Of a stretch of DNA of 32,255 nt, positions 8,197 through 15,542 are shown piece after piece; the stretch's first letter is position 1, and every line of letters begins with the position of its first letter. The position numbers and the translations under genes are program-made. Source of the DNA: Candidatus Anaerofilum excrementigallinarum (GTDB lineage: Bacteria; Bacillota; Clostridia; Oscillospirales; Ruminococcaceae); the NCBI GenBank assembly GCA_019115305.1, contig DXDW01000102.1, forward strand, positions 1-32,255, written 5' to 3'. The notes beneath the pieces were generated by a model. The model had not been told where the DNA came from. It saw only the letters and a list, made by a program, of their open reading frames with translations, and ran no database searches.

Positions 8197-8826
8197 TTAC
8201 AGCACCGTGCTGCTGAAGCCCACGGCTTTGCCCAGAATGCGGATCTCGTCCAGTTCGCTGCCTGCATACTCAAACACCGGGTAGGAGGGGTTTTCCGGAC
8301 GCAGTTGCAGACGGCCGGGGATTTTGTACACCCGTTTGAGGGTGGCTTCCTCGCCGATCAGCACTGCGGCTATTTCGCCGTCTTCCACATCGGGCTGGCT
8401 GCGGATATACACCACGTCCCCATCCCGGATGCGGGCGCCGATCATGCTGTCCCCCTTGCAGCGCAGGGCAAAATCCGCGTGGATGAATTCGGGCACCGGG
8501 ATCTGATCCTCGATGTTTTCCTGGGCCAGAATGGGCTCGCCGCAGGCAATGGTGCCCAGCAGGGGAATGGGATAGGTGCTGGGCAGGGGCATGCAGCCCG
8601 CCGGCAAAGCACTGGGGGCCGATTGCCAGCCCAGCAAATACTCGGGCGAGCAGTCGAACAGCTCCGCCAGGGCCGCGATGGTCTCTTTTTTGATGTTTTT
8701 GATGGCTCCGCTCTCGTACCGCTGGACGGTGGCCTCCCGCACCCCCAGCTGCCGGGCTACGTCCAGCAAGGTGAGTCCCTTCTGCTGGCGAAGCTGGCGA
8801 ATCCGTGCACCGGTGGAGTTTTCCAT
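8197..8826 (-). CDS. Phage repressor: XRE helix-turn-helix plus S24 autocleaving domain
   Basis: A 209-residue LexA/CI-type repressor. Residues 5-60 form an XRE helix-turn-helix (L-L-D-V-A-R-Q-L-G-V-R-E-A-T-V-Q-R-Y-E). A linker leads to an S24 peptidase domain. The likely self-cleavage site is Cys95-Gly96 in I-A-C-G-E. The catalytic Ser is S127 in G-D-S-M and the Lys is K164 in A-T-L-K-R. All are intact, so RecA-stimulated autocleavage after DNA damage is expected to relieve repression of the rightward genes. A good ribosome site (GGGAGGACAC) precedes the ATG. Transcription starts from a leftward promoter facing the rightward promoter, as in a lysis-lysogeny switch. Confidence 0.92.
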   Translation of the reverse strand: MENSTGARIRQLRQQKGLTLLDVARQLGVREATVQRYESGAIKNIKKETIAALAELFDCSPEYLLGWQSAPSALPAGCMPLPSTYPIPLLGTIACGEPILAQENIEDQIPVPEFIHADFALRCKGDSMIGARIRDGDVVYIRSQPDVEDGEIAAVLIGEEATLKRVYKIPGRLQLRPENPSYPVFEYAGSELDEIRILGKAVGFSSTVL

Positions 8827-8869
8827 GGCTGTGTCCTCCCTGTATCCAATACATTTTGTCTGTGTTTTC

Positions 8870-8898
8870 AGTATACCAGAAAATTACGTAAAATGCAA
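8870..8898 (-). promoter_or_regulatory. Leftward promoter of the repressor gene
   Basis: On the minus strand, TTGCAT (8893-8898), a 17-base spacer and TATACT (8870-8875), 44 bases upstream of the ATG. The -35 hexamer lies about 30 bases from the -35 of the rightward promoter. Confidence 0.7.
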
Positions 8899-8928
8899 GA
8901 ATGGAAAGGATATTTTTCATTTTAGGTA

Positions 8929-8967
8929 TTTACATTGTGCGAAAGCAATGGTATAATGATTTTCGCA
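8929..8967 (+). promoter_or_regulatory. Rightward phage promoter with overlapping operator candidates
   Basis: TTTACA (8929-8934), a 17-base spacer and perfect TATAAT (8952-8957). Two inverted repeats overlap it: TGCGAAA (8938-8944) with TTTCGCA (8961-8967), bracketing the -10; and CATTG (8933-8937) with CAATG (8946-8950) inside the spacer. Either could be the operator of the adjacent repressor. Confidence 0.75.
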
Positions 8968-9038
8968 AAAGGTAAGAAGTTTCGGAAAATTCTCTTGAAA
9001 CATACGTTTTAAGAAAACTGAGAAAGGAGAAGAGGACT

Positions 9039-9257
9039 GTGAAACTTACGCACCAGCAGGCCCGGCAGGCTTTGGAAATGCGGCAGCGGCGGTGGACTCT
9101 GGCACAGATCGCCAAAGTGCTGGGCACGACCGAAAAGGAAGTGGCCGCTGCGATAAACCGGCAGCGCCGACGGCAGGAAAAGCTGTGCTGCCATTGTCCA
9201 TGGCGCAAGGATGGGCTGGAAATTTGCTGTCTGCCCCGGTGTTACCGGGTGAGATGA
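9039..9257 (+). CDS. Small HTH protein with cysteine cluster (early phage gene)
   Basis: A 72-residue basic protein. A helix-turn-helix-like stretch (about residues 20-42, W-T-L-A-Q-I-A-K-V-L-G-T-T-E-K-E-V) is followed by a Cys/His cluster (C-C-H-C, then C-C and C, about 50-68) that could bind zinc. It starts with GTG, nine bases after AAAGGAG. It is the first gene transcribed from the repressor-controlled promoter, in the position where Cro-like or early activators lie. I do not recognise a named family. It is followed 19 bases later by the sigma-like gene. Confidence 0.75.
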   Translation: MKLTHQQARQALEMRQRRWTLAQIAKVLGTTEKEVAAAINRQRRRQEKLCCHCPWRKDGLEICCLPRCYRVR

Positions 9258-9276
9258 CCATGAAAGGAGCGGGTAT

Positions 9277-9693
9277 ATGACAAAACAGGAAAAGGTGGAA
9301 TGGCTGCAGCGGTACCGGCTGAGCCTTATGCGGGAAAAACAGCTGCTGGAGGAGTGCGCCATGATGCGCAGCCGGATGACGGCCCTGTCACAGAGCCTGG
9401 GGCAGCCCCGGGTGCAGGGGGGAAAACGGGAGGACCGGACAGCCCGAGTGCTGGAACGGCTGGAGCAGCTGGAGGCAAAGCTGACGGCTGAGGCGGAAAG
9501 GGAACTGGAGCTTCGGGGGCAGATCGAACAGGCCATTGCTTCCGTGGAGGATGAACGGCTGCAGCTGCTGCTGCGGATGCACTATTTCAGCGGAAAAAGC
9601 TGGGACGCCATCGCTGACGTGATGCAGCTGGACGAGCGGTGGCTGCGCCGTCTGCACACCCGGGCGCTGGAGCAGCTGCGGCCGGGCAGCTGA
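9277..9693 (+). CDS. Phage sigma-like late transcription regulator (DUF1492/ArpU-type)
   Basis: A 138-residue protein. The first two thirds are a charged, Glu/Arg/Leu-rich coiled coil (about 1-90). The C-terminus (about 92-135) resembles sigma factor region 4: R-M-H-Y-F-S-G-K-S-W-D-A-I-A, a turn, then D-E-R-W-L-R-R-L-H-T-R-A-L-E. Proteins of this layout at the end of early regions in Firmicutes phages control late or packaging genes. The gene directly precedes the terminase leader, which has a good -10 without a -35. That suggests, but does not prove, that this protein activates the structural operon. Its start is close behind AAAGGAG. Confidence 0.75.
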   Translation: MTKQEKVEWLQRYRLSLMREKQLLEECAMMRSRMTALSQSLGQPRVQGGKREDRTARVLERLEQLEAKLTAEAERELELRGQIEQAIASVEDERLQLLLRMHYFSGKSWDAIADVMQLDERWLRRLHTRALEQLRPGS

Positions 9694-9736
9694 AAAAATC
9701 TGCGGCCAGACCCTAAAAAGCCCGCTTGAAAGCTGC

Positions 9737-9742
9737 TATACT
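9737..9742 (+). promoter_or_regulatory. Candidate activator-dependent late promoter (-10 only)
   Basis: TATACT followed by GATA, identical in that 10-base block to the rmuC promoter. The position 17 bases upstream (TAAAAA) is not a -35 match. It lies between the sigma-like gene and the terminase small subunit, where a late promoter needing an activator would be expected. Confidence 0.45.
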
Positions 9743-9825
9743 GATACCGTGGAAAGCTGGACGCCGGGCCCCGGGCAAAGGCGGAAAGCGGACCATCGCA
9801 AAAAAATAACCACGCCGAGGTGTGA

Positions 9826-9867
9826 CAACGGGCTCTTTACCAGAGCGCGTTGCCGCGCCTTTTTTTG
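9826..9867 (+). promoter_or_regulatory. Leader with mutually exclusive hairpins before the terminase gene
   Basis: A terminator-like hairpin has arms GCGCG (9845-9849) and CGCGC (9854-9858), loop TTGC, then an eight-T run (9860-9867). An upstream alternative stem pairs 9826-9836 with 9842-9852 (10 of 11 pairs) around the loop TTACC. It shares bases 9845-9849 with the terminator arm, so the two cannot form together. This looks like an attenuation or antitermination leader 20 bases before terS. It could also be a packaging recognition site. Confidence 0.5.
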
Positions 9868-9887
9868 TGGAAAAAAGGAGGGAGAGA

Positions 9888-10349
9888 ATGAAACCCAAGC
9901 GCCAAGACTGGCAGACCCCCCAAGGGCTGGCGCTGCTGCGGGGCTGGGCCCGGGAGGATCTGCCCATGGAGGAGATTGCCCGGCGGTGCGGCGTCAGCCG
10001 GCGGGTGCTGGATGGCTGGCGGCGGCAGTCGGAGGAGATCGACCAAGCTCTGGACCAGAGCCGGGAACTGGCCGACCGGGTGATGGAGGATGCCCTCTAC
10101 CAGCGGGCCACCGGCTACACCACCACGGTGGAAAAGCAGGTGAAATGCAAGCAGGTGGACTATGACCCCGACACCGGCAAAAAGCTGCGGGAATGGGAGG
10201 AAATGCGGCCGGTGCAGGAGCAGGTGCATGTGCCGGGCAACATGACCGCCCTGCAGTTCTGGCTGAAAAACCGCAAGCCAGACTGCTGGCAGCAGAGCCC
10301 CGCCGCCGAGCCTGCCGGCGAGGAAGTGGAGATTCTGGACGATGTCTGA
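9888..10349 (+). CDS. terS: Terminase small subunit
   Basis: A 153-residue DNA-binding packaging protein. Residues 5-50 hold a helix-turn-helix (M-E-E-I-A-R-R-C-G-V-S-R-R-V-L-D-G-W), then a helical oligomerisation segment (about 50-75). The A-L-Y-Q-R-A-T-G-Y-T segment and the late M-T-A-L-Q-F-W-L-K-N-R motif are typical of Firmicutes phage small terminases. The ATG at 9888 was chosen because AAAAGGAGGGAG lies just upstream. Its last eight bases overlap the large terminase start, so the subunits are translationally coupled. It recognises the DNA to be packaged; whether this one is phage-specific cannot be seen. Confidence 0.88.
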   Translation: MKPKRQDWQTPQGLALLRGWAREDLPMEEIARRCGVSRRVLDGWRRQSEEIDQALDQSRELADRVMEDALYQRATGYTTTVEKQVKCKQVDYDPDTGKKLREWEEMRPVQEQVHVPGNMTALQFWLKNRKPDCWQQSPAAEPAGEEVEILDDV

Positions 10350-11601
10350 CAAGCGGCAGATCCGCCTGGCCGGGCTTATGGCCCCGGCCTTCTGGCCGGT
10401 GCACCGGCAGGTGAAAGAGGGCGCAGTGCGGGAACTGGTACTCCAGGGAGGCCGGGGCAGCTGCAAAAGCAGCTACGCCAGCCTGGAACTGGTGCTCTGG
10501 CTGCTGGCCCATCCCCGGTGCCACGGGGCGGCTCTGCGCAAGGTGGGACGCACCTTGCGGGGCAGCGTCTACACCCAGCTGTGCTGGGCGGTGGATATGC
10601 TGGGGCTGGCCGGGCGGTTTTCCCGCACCACCAGCCCTATGGAGCTCACCTACCTGCCCACGGGGCAAAAGATCCTCTGTCTGGGCATGGACGACGCCGG
10701 CAAGCTGAAAAGCCTGAAACCTCCCTTCGGCTATATCGGGGCGGTGTGGTTTGAGGAACTGGACCAGTTCGACGGCCCCGGCCAGGTGCGCAGCGCGGAA
10801 CAGTCGCTGCTGCGGGGCGGCGAGGAATTTCTCACCATCAAAAGTTTCAATCCCCCGGCTTCGGCCCGCAGCTGGGCCAACCGGTATGCCCTGGAGAGCC
10901 GGGAGGGCAAGCTGGTGCATCACTCGGACTACCGCTCGGTGCCCCCGGAATGGCTGGGACCCCGGTTTTTGGCCGACGCCGAGCATCTGCGGGCTGTGGA
11001 CCCCACTGCTTATCGCCACGAATATCTGGGCGAAGCGGTGGGCAGCGGCACACAGGTGTTCACCAATCTGCGGCTGGAGCCCATCCCGGCTGATGTGCGG
11101 GCAGGTTTTGAACGGCTGCTCCACGGGGTGGACTGGGGCTGGTATCCCGATCCCTGGGCCTACAACGGATGCAGCTACGACGCCGCCCGGCGCATCCTCT
11201 ATATCTACGACGAGGCCACCCGGCATCGGGCCTCCAACGCCGAGACGGCGGCGCTGCTGCTGGAAAAAGGGGTCTGTGCCGACCCGGAACGGGAGGAATG
11301 GCTCACCGCCGACTCCGCCGAGGAAAAAAGCTGCGGCGACTACCGGGCGGCGGGACTGCCCTGCCGCCGGGCGGAAAAGGGCCCCGGCAGCGTGCGGGCA
11401 GGCATGAAATGGCTGCAAAGCCTGGCCTGTATCTGGATCGACCCCGCCGCCTGCCCCGACACCGCCCGGGAATTTGGAGAATACGAGTACCAGCGGGACA
11501 AATCCGGCCAGATTCTGGAAGGATACCCGGATGAAAACAACCATCACATCGACGCGGTGCGGTATGCCACCAACCGCATCTGGAAACGGAGGGGAAGCTG
11601 A
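10342..11601 (+). CDS. terL: Terminase large subunit (packaging ATPase and nuclease, PBSX/T4-type)
   Basis: A 419-residue motor protein that drives DNA into proheads. Walker A is G-G-R-G-S-C-K-S-S (about 36-44). Walker B with catalytic Glu is I-G-A-V-W-F-E-E (about 132-139), and I-K-S-F-N-P-P follows as the coupling region. The C-terminal RNase H-like nuclease keeps its acidic residues: D264 in G-V-D-W-G, D325 in T-A-D-S-A-E-E and D404 in H-I-D-A-V-R-Y. Nothing is truncated, so the enzyme should be active. The length is usual for the PBSX-type large terminases of Firmicutes. It overlaps terS by eight bases and is followed immediately by a small coiled-coil gene. Confidence 0.95.
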   Translation: MSDKRQIRLAGLMAPAFWPVHRQVKEGAVRELVLQGGRGSCKSSYASLELVLWLLAHPRCHGAALRKVGRTLRGSVYTQLCWAVDMLGLAGRFSRTTSPMELTYLPTGQKILCLGMDDAGKLKSLKPPFGYIGAVWFEELDQFDGPGQVRSAEQSLLRGGEEFLTIKSFNPPASARSWANRYALESREGKLVHHSDYRSVPPEWLGPRFLADAEHLRAVDPTAYRHEYLGEAVGSGTQVFTNLRLEPIPADVRAGFERLLHGVDWGWYPDPWAYNGCSYDAARRILYIYDEATRHRASNAETAALLLEKGVCADPEREEWLTADSAEEKSCGDYRAAGLPCRRAEKGPGSVRAGMKWLQSLACIWIDPAACPDTAREFGEYEYQRDKSGQILEGYPDENNHHIDAVRYATNRIWKRRGS

Positions 11602-11802
11602 ATGGAGCATCTTGCGCGCTGGCTGCGCGGCTGGGTCCCGGAATGGGCCCGGCGGCAGCTGGAGGAAGAAAACCGGCGCCTGCGGCAGAAGATCGATCGG
11701 CTGCAGCGGGAAAACGACCGGCTCAACACCTATCTGGACGGCCTGGAGGCCGGTCTGCGGGCGGCCCGGAGCCTGGGGCGAAAGGCGGGTGAGGAGGAAT
11801 GA
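11602..11802 (+). CDS. Small coiled-coil protein between terminase and portal
   Basis: A 66-residue protein that starts directly after the terL stop and overlaps the portal start (ATGA). An amphipathic Trp/Arg-rich N-terminus (residues 1-16) precedes a strong coiled coil (about 18-55) with Leu/Ile spacing near seven and many Glu/Arg pairs. I do not recognise a family. Its position and tight coupling suggest a structural or packaging accessory, perhaps bridging motor and portal, but that is inference. Confidence 0.7.
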   Translation: MEHLARWLRGWVPEWARRQLEEENRRLRQKIDRLQRENDRLNTYLDGLEAGLRAARSLGRKAGEEE

Positions 11803-13124
11803 GCGGATACGGCGTGTGGGGGCTGGAACAGGCCTTCCCCGGCCGGCGGGACTGCACCACCCCCGCCATGCAGCGGGCGGTGGCCGACTGGTTCGGGCTG
11901 TATTTTGACGACCAGATCACCCTCGAGGAGGACCCCTGCCAGCGGCTGCCGGTGGTGGTGGTCTCCAAATTGCAGCGAGCCTGTTTTGCCGAGTACCGGG
12001 CCATCTGCGGCGAGGAACTCGGCCGCGGGGTGCTGCGGGGGCTGGAAGAGGTGCGCAGCAAGGCCATGCAGCTGGCCCTCATCGGCGGGGAATGCTGGCT
12101 GCGGCCGGCGCTGACGCCGGGAGAAATCAGTTTTACGGTGCTGCGGCGGGACGCCGTGGCGGTGCTGGCCCGGGACAGCCGGGGCCGGGCTGTGGAGCTG
12201 GTCAGCGGCGAGGAATTCCGCCGGGGCAAAGAGAAATACACGTTGCTGGAGCGCCGCTGCCAGACCGGCCAGGGCACTTTGGTGGAAAACCGCCTGTTCT
12301 GCAGCCGGGGCGGGGGACTGGGCATGCCGGTTCCTCTGGACCGTCTGCCCCAGTACGCGGCTCTGCAGCCCCGGCTTTTGCTGGAAGGGGTGGAGCAGCT
12401 GGGACTGGTAAACCTGCGGCTGCCTTTGGAAAACTGCGTGGACGGCAGTCCCGACCCGGTGAGCGTCTACGCCGCCGCGGCGGGGCTGATCCACAACATC
12501 AACCGCAACGAGCGGCAGCTTTGCCGGGAATTTGAAAACGGCCAGAGCCGTGTGTTTGCGGCGGCGGATCTGCTCTATCGCCGCCCCGGCGGGCGGCAGG
12601 TACTGCCGGCGGGGCTGTTTGTGGGGCTGGACGACGACCCCTCCGCCACCGGCATCACCATCTTTTCCCCGGCTCTGCGTCAGCAGAGCTTTCTGGAGCG
12701 AAAGCGGGAATACCTGCGGAATCTGGAAAGCCTCATCGGCCTCAAGCGGGGGCTGCTGGGGGAGGTGGAGGCCGCCCAGCGCACCGCCACCGAGGTCACC
12801 AGCAGCCAGGGGGATTACGCTCTCACCATCCGGGACCTGCAGCTGGTGTGGCAGCAGGCCGCCGGGCAGGCCCTGGCCCTTTGCCGGAAGCTGGCGGGGC
12901 TGTACGGTCTGCCCACCGGGGCGGGGGAGCTGGTCATCGACTGGGGCAACGGGGTGCTGTTCGACCGGGAAAAGGCCTTTGCCGAGACCCTCACATTGGT
13001 GGAGAACGGCATGCTGCGGCCCGAGATCGCCCTGGCCTGGCGGTACGGCCTGCCCTGGGAGACAGAGCAGGATCTGGCGGCAGTGCGACAAAAATATATG
13101 CCGGTTTCGGCCGGCGGCCAGTGA
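11799..13124 (+). CDS. Portal protein (SPP1 gp6-like)
   Basis: A 441-residue head vertex protein. Clues are its place straight after terL, the typical length, and a C-terminal E-V-T-S-S-Q-G-D-Y segment after a long helix (S-L-I-G-L-K-R-G-L-L-G-E-V-E, about 309-322), as in portals of SPP1/PBSX-type phages. The central region contains L-I-H-N-I-N-R-N and F-V-G-L-D-D-D-P. The dodecamer would form the DNA channel and the docking site for terminase and connector. It is translationally coupled to the coiled-coil gene. No separate MuF-type minor head gene follows, although SPP1-type phages usually have one. Confidence 0.9.
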   Translation: MSGYGVWGLEQAFPGRRDCTTPAMQRAVADWFGLYFDDQITLEEDPCQRLPVVVVSKLQRACFAEYRAICGEELGRGVLRGLEEVRSKAMQLALIGGECWLRPALTPGEISFTVLRRDAVAVLARDSRGRAVELVSGEEFRRGKEKYTLLERRCQTGQGTLVENRLFCSRGGGLGMPVPLDRLPQYAALQPRLLLEGVEQLGLVNLRLPLENCVDGSPDPVSVYAAAAGLIHNINRNERQLCREFENGQSRVFAAADLLYRRPGGRQVLPAGLFVGLDDDPSATGITIFSPALRQQSFLERKREYLRNLESLIGLKRGLLGEVEAAQRTATEVTSSQGDYALTIRDLQLVWQQAAGQALALCRKLAGLYGLPTGAGELVIDWGNGVLFDREKAFAETLTLVENGMLRPEIALAWRYGLPWETEQDLAAVRQKYMPVSAGGQ

Positions 13125-13127
13125 CGC

Positions 13128-13160
13128 AAAGGCTCCTTCCCGCCGGGAAGCGGGCCTTTT
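13128..13160 (+). terminator. Hairpin between portal and scaffold genes (possible attenuator)
   Basis: Outer stem AAAGGC (13128-13133) with GCCTTT (13154-13159) and inner stem TTCCC (13137-13141) with GGGAA (13145-13149), ending in only four T. A weak terminator or RNA processing site within the late operon is plausible. Confidence 0.4.
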
Positions 13161-13257
13161 GTGATACAAAAATACCCCTGGCCCGGGGGACTACAAGCGG
13201 GGCGCCGCAAAAGCGGGGACTGGCCCGACAAAAAGGACAGCGGAGAAAGGAGTAGGT

Positions 13258-13758
13258 ATGTTGGATTGGCTTAAGGAGATTCTGGGGGAGGGATATACCC
13301 CGGAAATCGACCAGAAGATCAGCGCCGCCATCGGCCGCAGCTTTGTGGCCAAGGCCGATTTCGACGCGAAAAACAACGAGGCAAAGCAGCTGAAAGGCCG
13401 TCTGGAACAGGCGGACCAGACCATCGCCCGGTGGGAGCAGGTGGACGTGGACGGACTGCGCCGCCAGGTGGAGGAATACCGCCGCCAGGCCGAAAACGCC
13501 CGGTTCGACGCCCGGCTGGATCTGGCCATCGTCCGGGCGGGAGGACGCAGCGAAAAGGCGGTGCGGGCTCTGCTGGACCTGGACGCCTTGCAGGCCAGCC
13601 AGGACCCCGACCGGGAGATTGGCCGGGCACTGGAACAGCTGCGGGCCGAAAGCGGCTATCTCTTTGCACCGGCTCTGCCGGCTTTTGCCGCCGGGGCGGG
13701 GACCATGGCTCCGGCGGGTTGTGCCGATCCCCTGCGGGCGGCCTTCGGGCTGGAATGA
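13258..13758 (+). CDS. Capsid scaffolding protein (GP20-like)
   Basis: A 166-residue helical, highly charged protein between portal and major capsid genes. The N-terminus L-D-W-L-K-E-I-L-G, the long coiled coil (about 40-85) and a following A-R-F-D-A-R-L-D-L-A-I segment with G-G-R-S-E-K-A-V-R-A-L-L match the GP20/minor structural scaffold family of Firmicutes siphophages. The Ala/Pro-rich C-terminus would contact the capsid protein. AAAGGAG precedes the ATG. No protease gene is visible, so scaffold exit without cleavage is likely. Confidence 0.88.
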   Translation: MLDWLKEILGEGYTPEIDQKISAAIGRSFVAKADFDAKNNEAKQLKGRLEQADQTIARWEQVDVDGLRRQVEEYRRQAENARFDARLDLAIVRAGGRSEKAVRALLDLDALQASQDPDREIGRALEQLRAESGYLFAPALPAFAAGAGTMAPAGCADPLRAAFGLE

Positions 13759-13808
13759 GCCGCGGAAACGACATTGCTTTTTGACGAACAAGAAAAGGAG
13801 AGAAGATT

Positions 13809-14678
13809 ATGGCAAATACCATTGCTTTGGCACAGAAATTCATCCCCATGCTGGACGAGGTCTACCAGGCCGCCTGTCTCACCGCCGTGCTGGACGGCGC
13901 CGAGGAACTGGTGCAGCAGGGCGCCAACGCCAACGAGCTCATCGTGCCCATGCTGCAGCTCCAGGGCCTGGGTGACTACGACCGTAACACCGGCTATGCC
14001 GCCGGCGACGTGACTTTGACCAACGAGACGGTCAAGTGCAACTTTGACCGGGGCCGGATGTTCAGCGTGGACAACATGGACAACGAGGAGACCGCCGGGG
14101 TGGCCTTTGGCCATCTGGCCGGAGAGTTTATCCGCACCAAGGTGGCCCCCGAGCTGGACGCCTTCCGCTTTGCCAGCTATTGCAGCAAAGAGGGTGTCAC
14201 CCCCGTGGAGGAGACCCTGGACGACGGCGCCAAGGTCATCGCGGCTCTGCGCAAGGCGGTGATCGCCATGGACGAGGCCGAGGTGCCCGCCGAGGAGCGG
14301 TATCTCTTTATCACCCCCACCCTCTACGGCATGGTGGAGGACATGGAAACCACCTCCAGCCGCCAGGTGCTGGGCCGGTTTGCCGGTGTGATGCAGGTGC
14401 CCCACACCCGTTTTTACACCGCCATCCAGCAGAAGACCGGCCGGGATGGAGAGACCGACGGCGGCTTTGCCAAGGCGGCAGAGGGCAAGCAGCTGAACTT
14501 TATGGTGATCCACAAGGCCGCGGTGATGCAGTTTGAAAAGCATGTGGCACCCAAGATCATCGCCCCCGACCAGAACCCCGACGCCGACGCCTGGAAATTC
14601 GGCTACCGCAACGTGGGTATTGCCGACGTCTACCAGAACAAGCTGGCCGGCGTTTACGCCAGCTGCCAGACCGCCTGA
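13809..14678 (+). CDS. Major capsid protein (HK97-fold type)
   Basis: A 289-residue coat protein. It follows the scaffold gene with a strong GGAGAGA site and has an N-terminal A-L-A-Q-K-F-I-P-M-L-D-E segment, an F-D-R-G-R-M-F-S-V-D-N-M-D-N-E-E central motif and a terminal R-N-V-G-I-A-D-V-Y stretch. These occur in capsid proteins of Firmicutes prophages that pair with GP20 scaffolds. There is no N-terminal delta domain long enough to suggest protease processing. Frame and composition are regular with no sign of decay. Confidence 0.9.
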   Translation: MANTIALAQKFIPMLDEVYQAACLTAVLDGAEELVQQGANANELIVPMLQLQGLGDYDRNTGYAAGDVTLTNETVKCNFDRGRMFSVDNMDNEETAGVAFGHLAGEFIRTKVAPELDAFRFASYCSKEGVTPVEETLDDGAKVIAALRKAVIAMDEAEVPAEERYLFITPTLYGMVEDMETTSSRQVLGRFAGVMQVPHTRFYTAIQQKTGRDGETDGGFAKAAEGKQLNFMVIHKAAVMQFEKHVAPKIIAPDQNPDADAWKFGYRNVGIADVYQNKLAGVYASCQTA

Positions 14679-14698
14679 TCCGGAAGGGAGCGGGAGCA

Positions 14699-15070
14699 AT
14701 GGACCTAAATTATCAGTTTTACCAGGCAGAGTACCAGGGGGACGAGATCTCCCAGGAGGATTTCGCCCCTCTGGCCGCCCGGGCCGGCCATTGGCTGGAC
14801 TGGCTGGGCCGTCAGTGCCGGGTGAGCGCTCCTGCGGGGGCTGACCCGGAGCGCAGCCGGGCCCTGGCTGTCTGCGCCGTGGCCGAGCAGCTGAACCGCC
14901 GGCGGCAGGCCGAGAGTGGCGAGCTGTGGGAGACCGTGAGCGTGGGCAGCGTCAGCACCAGCCGCAGCGCCCAGCTGCCCGCCGCCACCGCCGGCCAGTG
15001 GAACACCGCCCTGGCCCGGACGGCGGGGCAGTATCTGGACATCTGCCGGGCAGCGGAGGTGATGGTATGA
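14699..15070 (+). CDS. Head-tail connector protein (gp6-like)
   Basis: A 123-residue mostly helical protein just after the capsid gene, the usual place of the connector that docks under the portal. It opens with an acidic, aromatic segment (Y-Q-F-Y-Q-A-E-Y-Q-G-D-E-I) and D-F-A-P-L-A-A-R-A. A helix with A-V-C-A-V-A-E-Q-L-N-R-R and a loop V-S-V-G-S-V-S-T-S-R-S follow, a pattern shared by gp6-type connectors. The stop overlaps the next start (ATGA at 15067). Assignment rests on order and pattern. Confidence 0.75.
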   Translation: MDLNYQFYQAEYQGDEISQEDFAPLAARAGHWLDWLGRQCRVSAPAGADPERSRALAVCAVAEQLNRRRQAESGELWETVSVGSVSTSRSAQLPAATAGQWNTALARTAGQYLDICRAAEVMV

Positions 15071-15525
15071 GAGGGCCGGACTATCGCCTGTGCGACCAGA
15101 CGGTGACGGTGTACCACGGCATCTTCGGCGCCGACGGCAGCTTTTGCTGCGAGCGCCGGGTGCTGCAAGGGGTACATTTTGACTATACACGGGACCGGGC
15201 GGTGGATGTGAGCGGCAGCAGTCCCGAAACCGGTTTTCTGCTGGTGGCCCCCTGCCGCAGCCCTCTGCCGGCCTGGTGCGAACCCCTGGCCTTCGACGGC
15301 CTGGAAAACCGAACCGGCCGGTATACCTTGGCCCCGGGGGACAAGATTTTGCCGGGGGTGGGGCCGGAGATATCCACCCGGGCCCAGTGGGCCGCCCTGA
15401 CCAACCGCACAGCGGACGGGCTGGCGGTGGTGAAGTATGTGGACGCCAAATGGTGGCAGGGGCATTTGTGTCATGTGGAGGCGGGCGGATACCGCAGCGA
15501 CGCCCCCCGCCGCCGCCGAGATTGA
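15067..15525 (+). CDS. Head-completion / minor capsid protein (DUF6751-like)
   Basis: A 152-residue beta-rich protein. The start was set at the ATG overlapping the connector stop, although the frame is open further upstream. It begins D-Y-R-L-C-D-Q-T-V-T-V-Y, with a later L-L-V-A-P and L-A-P-G-D-K-I-L-P-G segment, as in small head-tail interface proteins of Firmicutes prophages. Probably the stopper or head-closure ring between connector and tail tube. The C-terminus is strongly basic (R-R-R-R). No separate tail-terminator gene is seen, so this gene may cover more than one joining role. Confidence 0.7.
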   Translation: MRGPDYRLCDQTVTVYHGIFGADGSFCCERRVLQGVHFDYTRDRAVDVSGSSPETGFLLVAPCRSPLPAWCEPLAFDGLENRTGRYTLAPGDKILPGVGPEISTRAQWAALTNRTADGLAVVKYVDAKWWQGHLCHVEAGGYRSDAPRRRRD

Positions 15526-15542
15526 AAAGGAGTGTGTGACAG

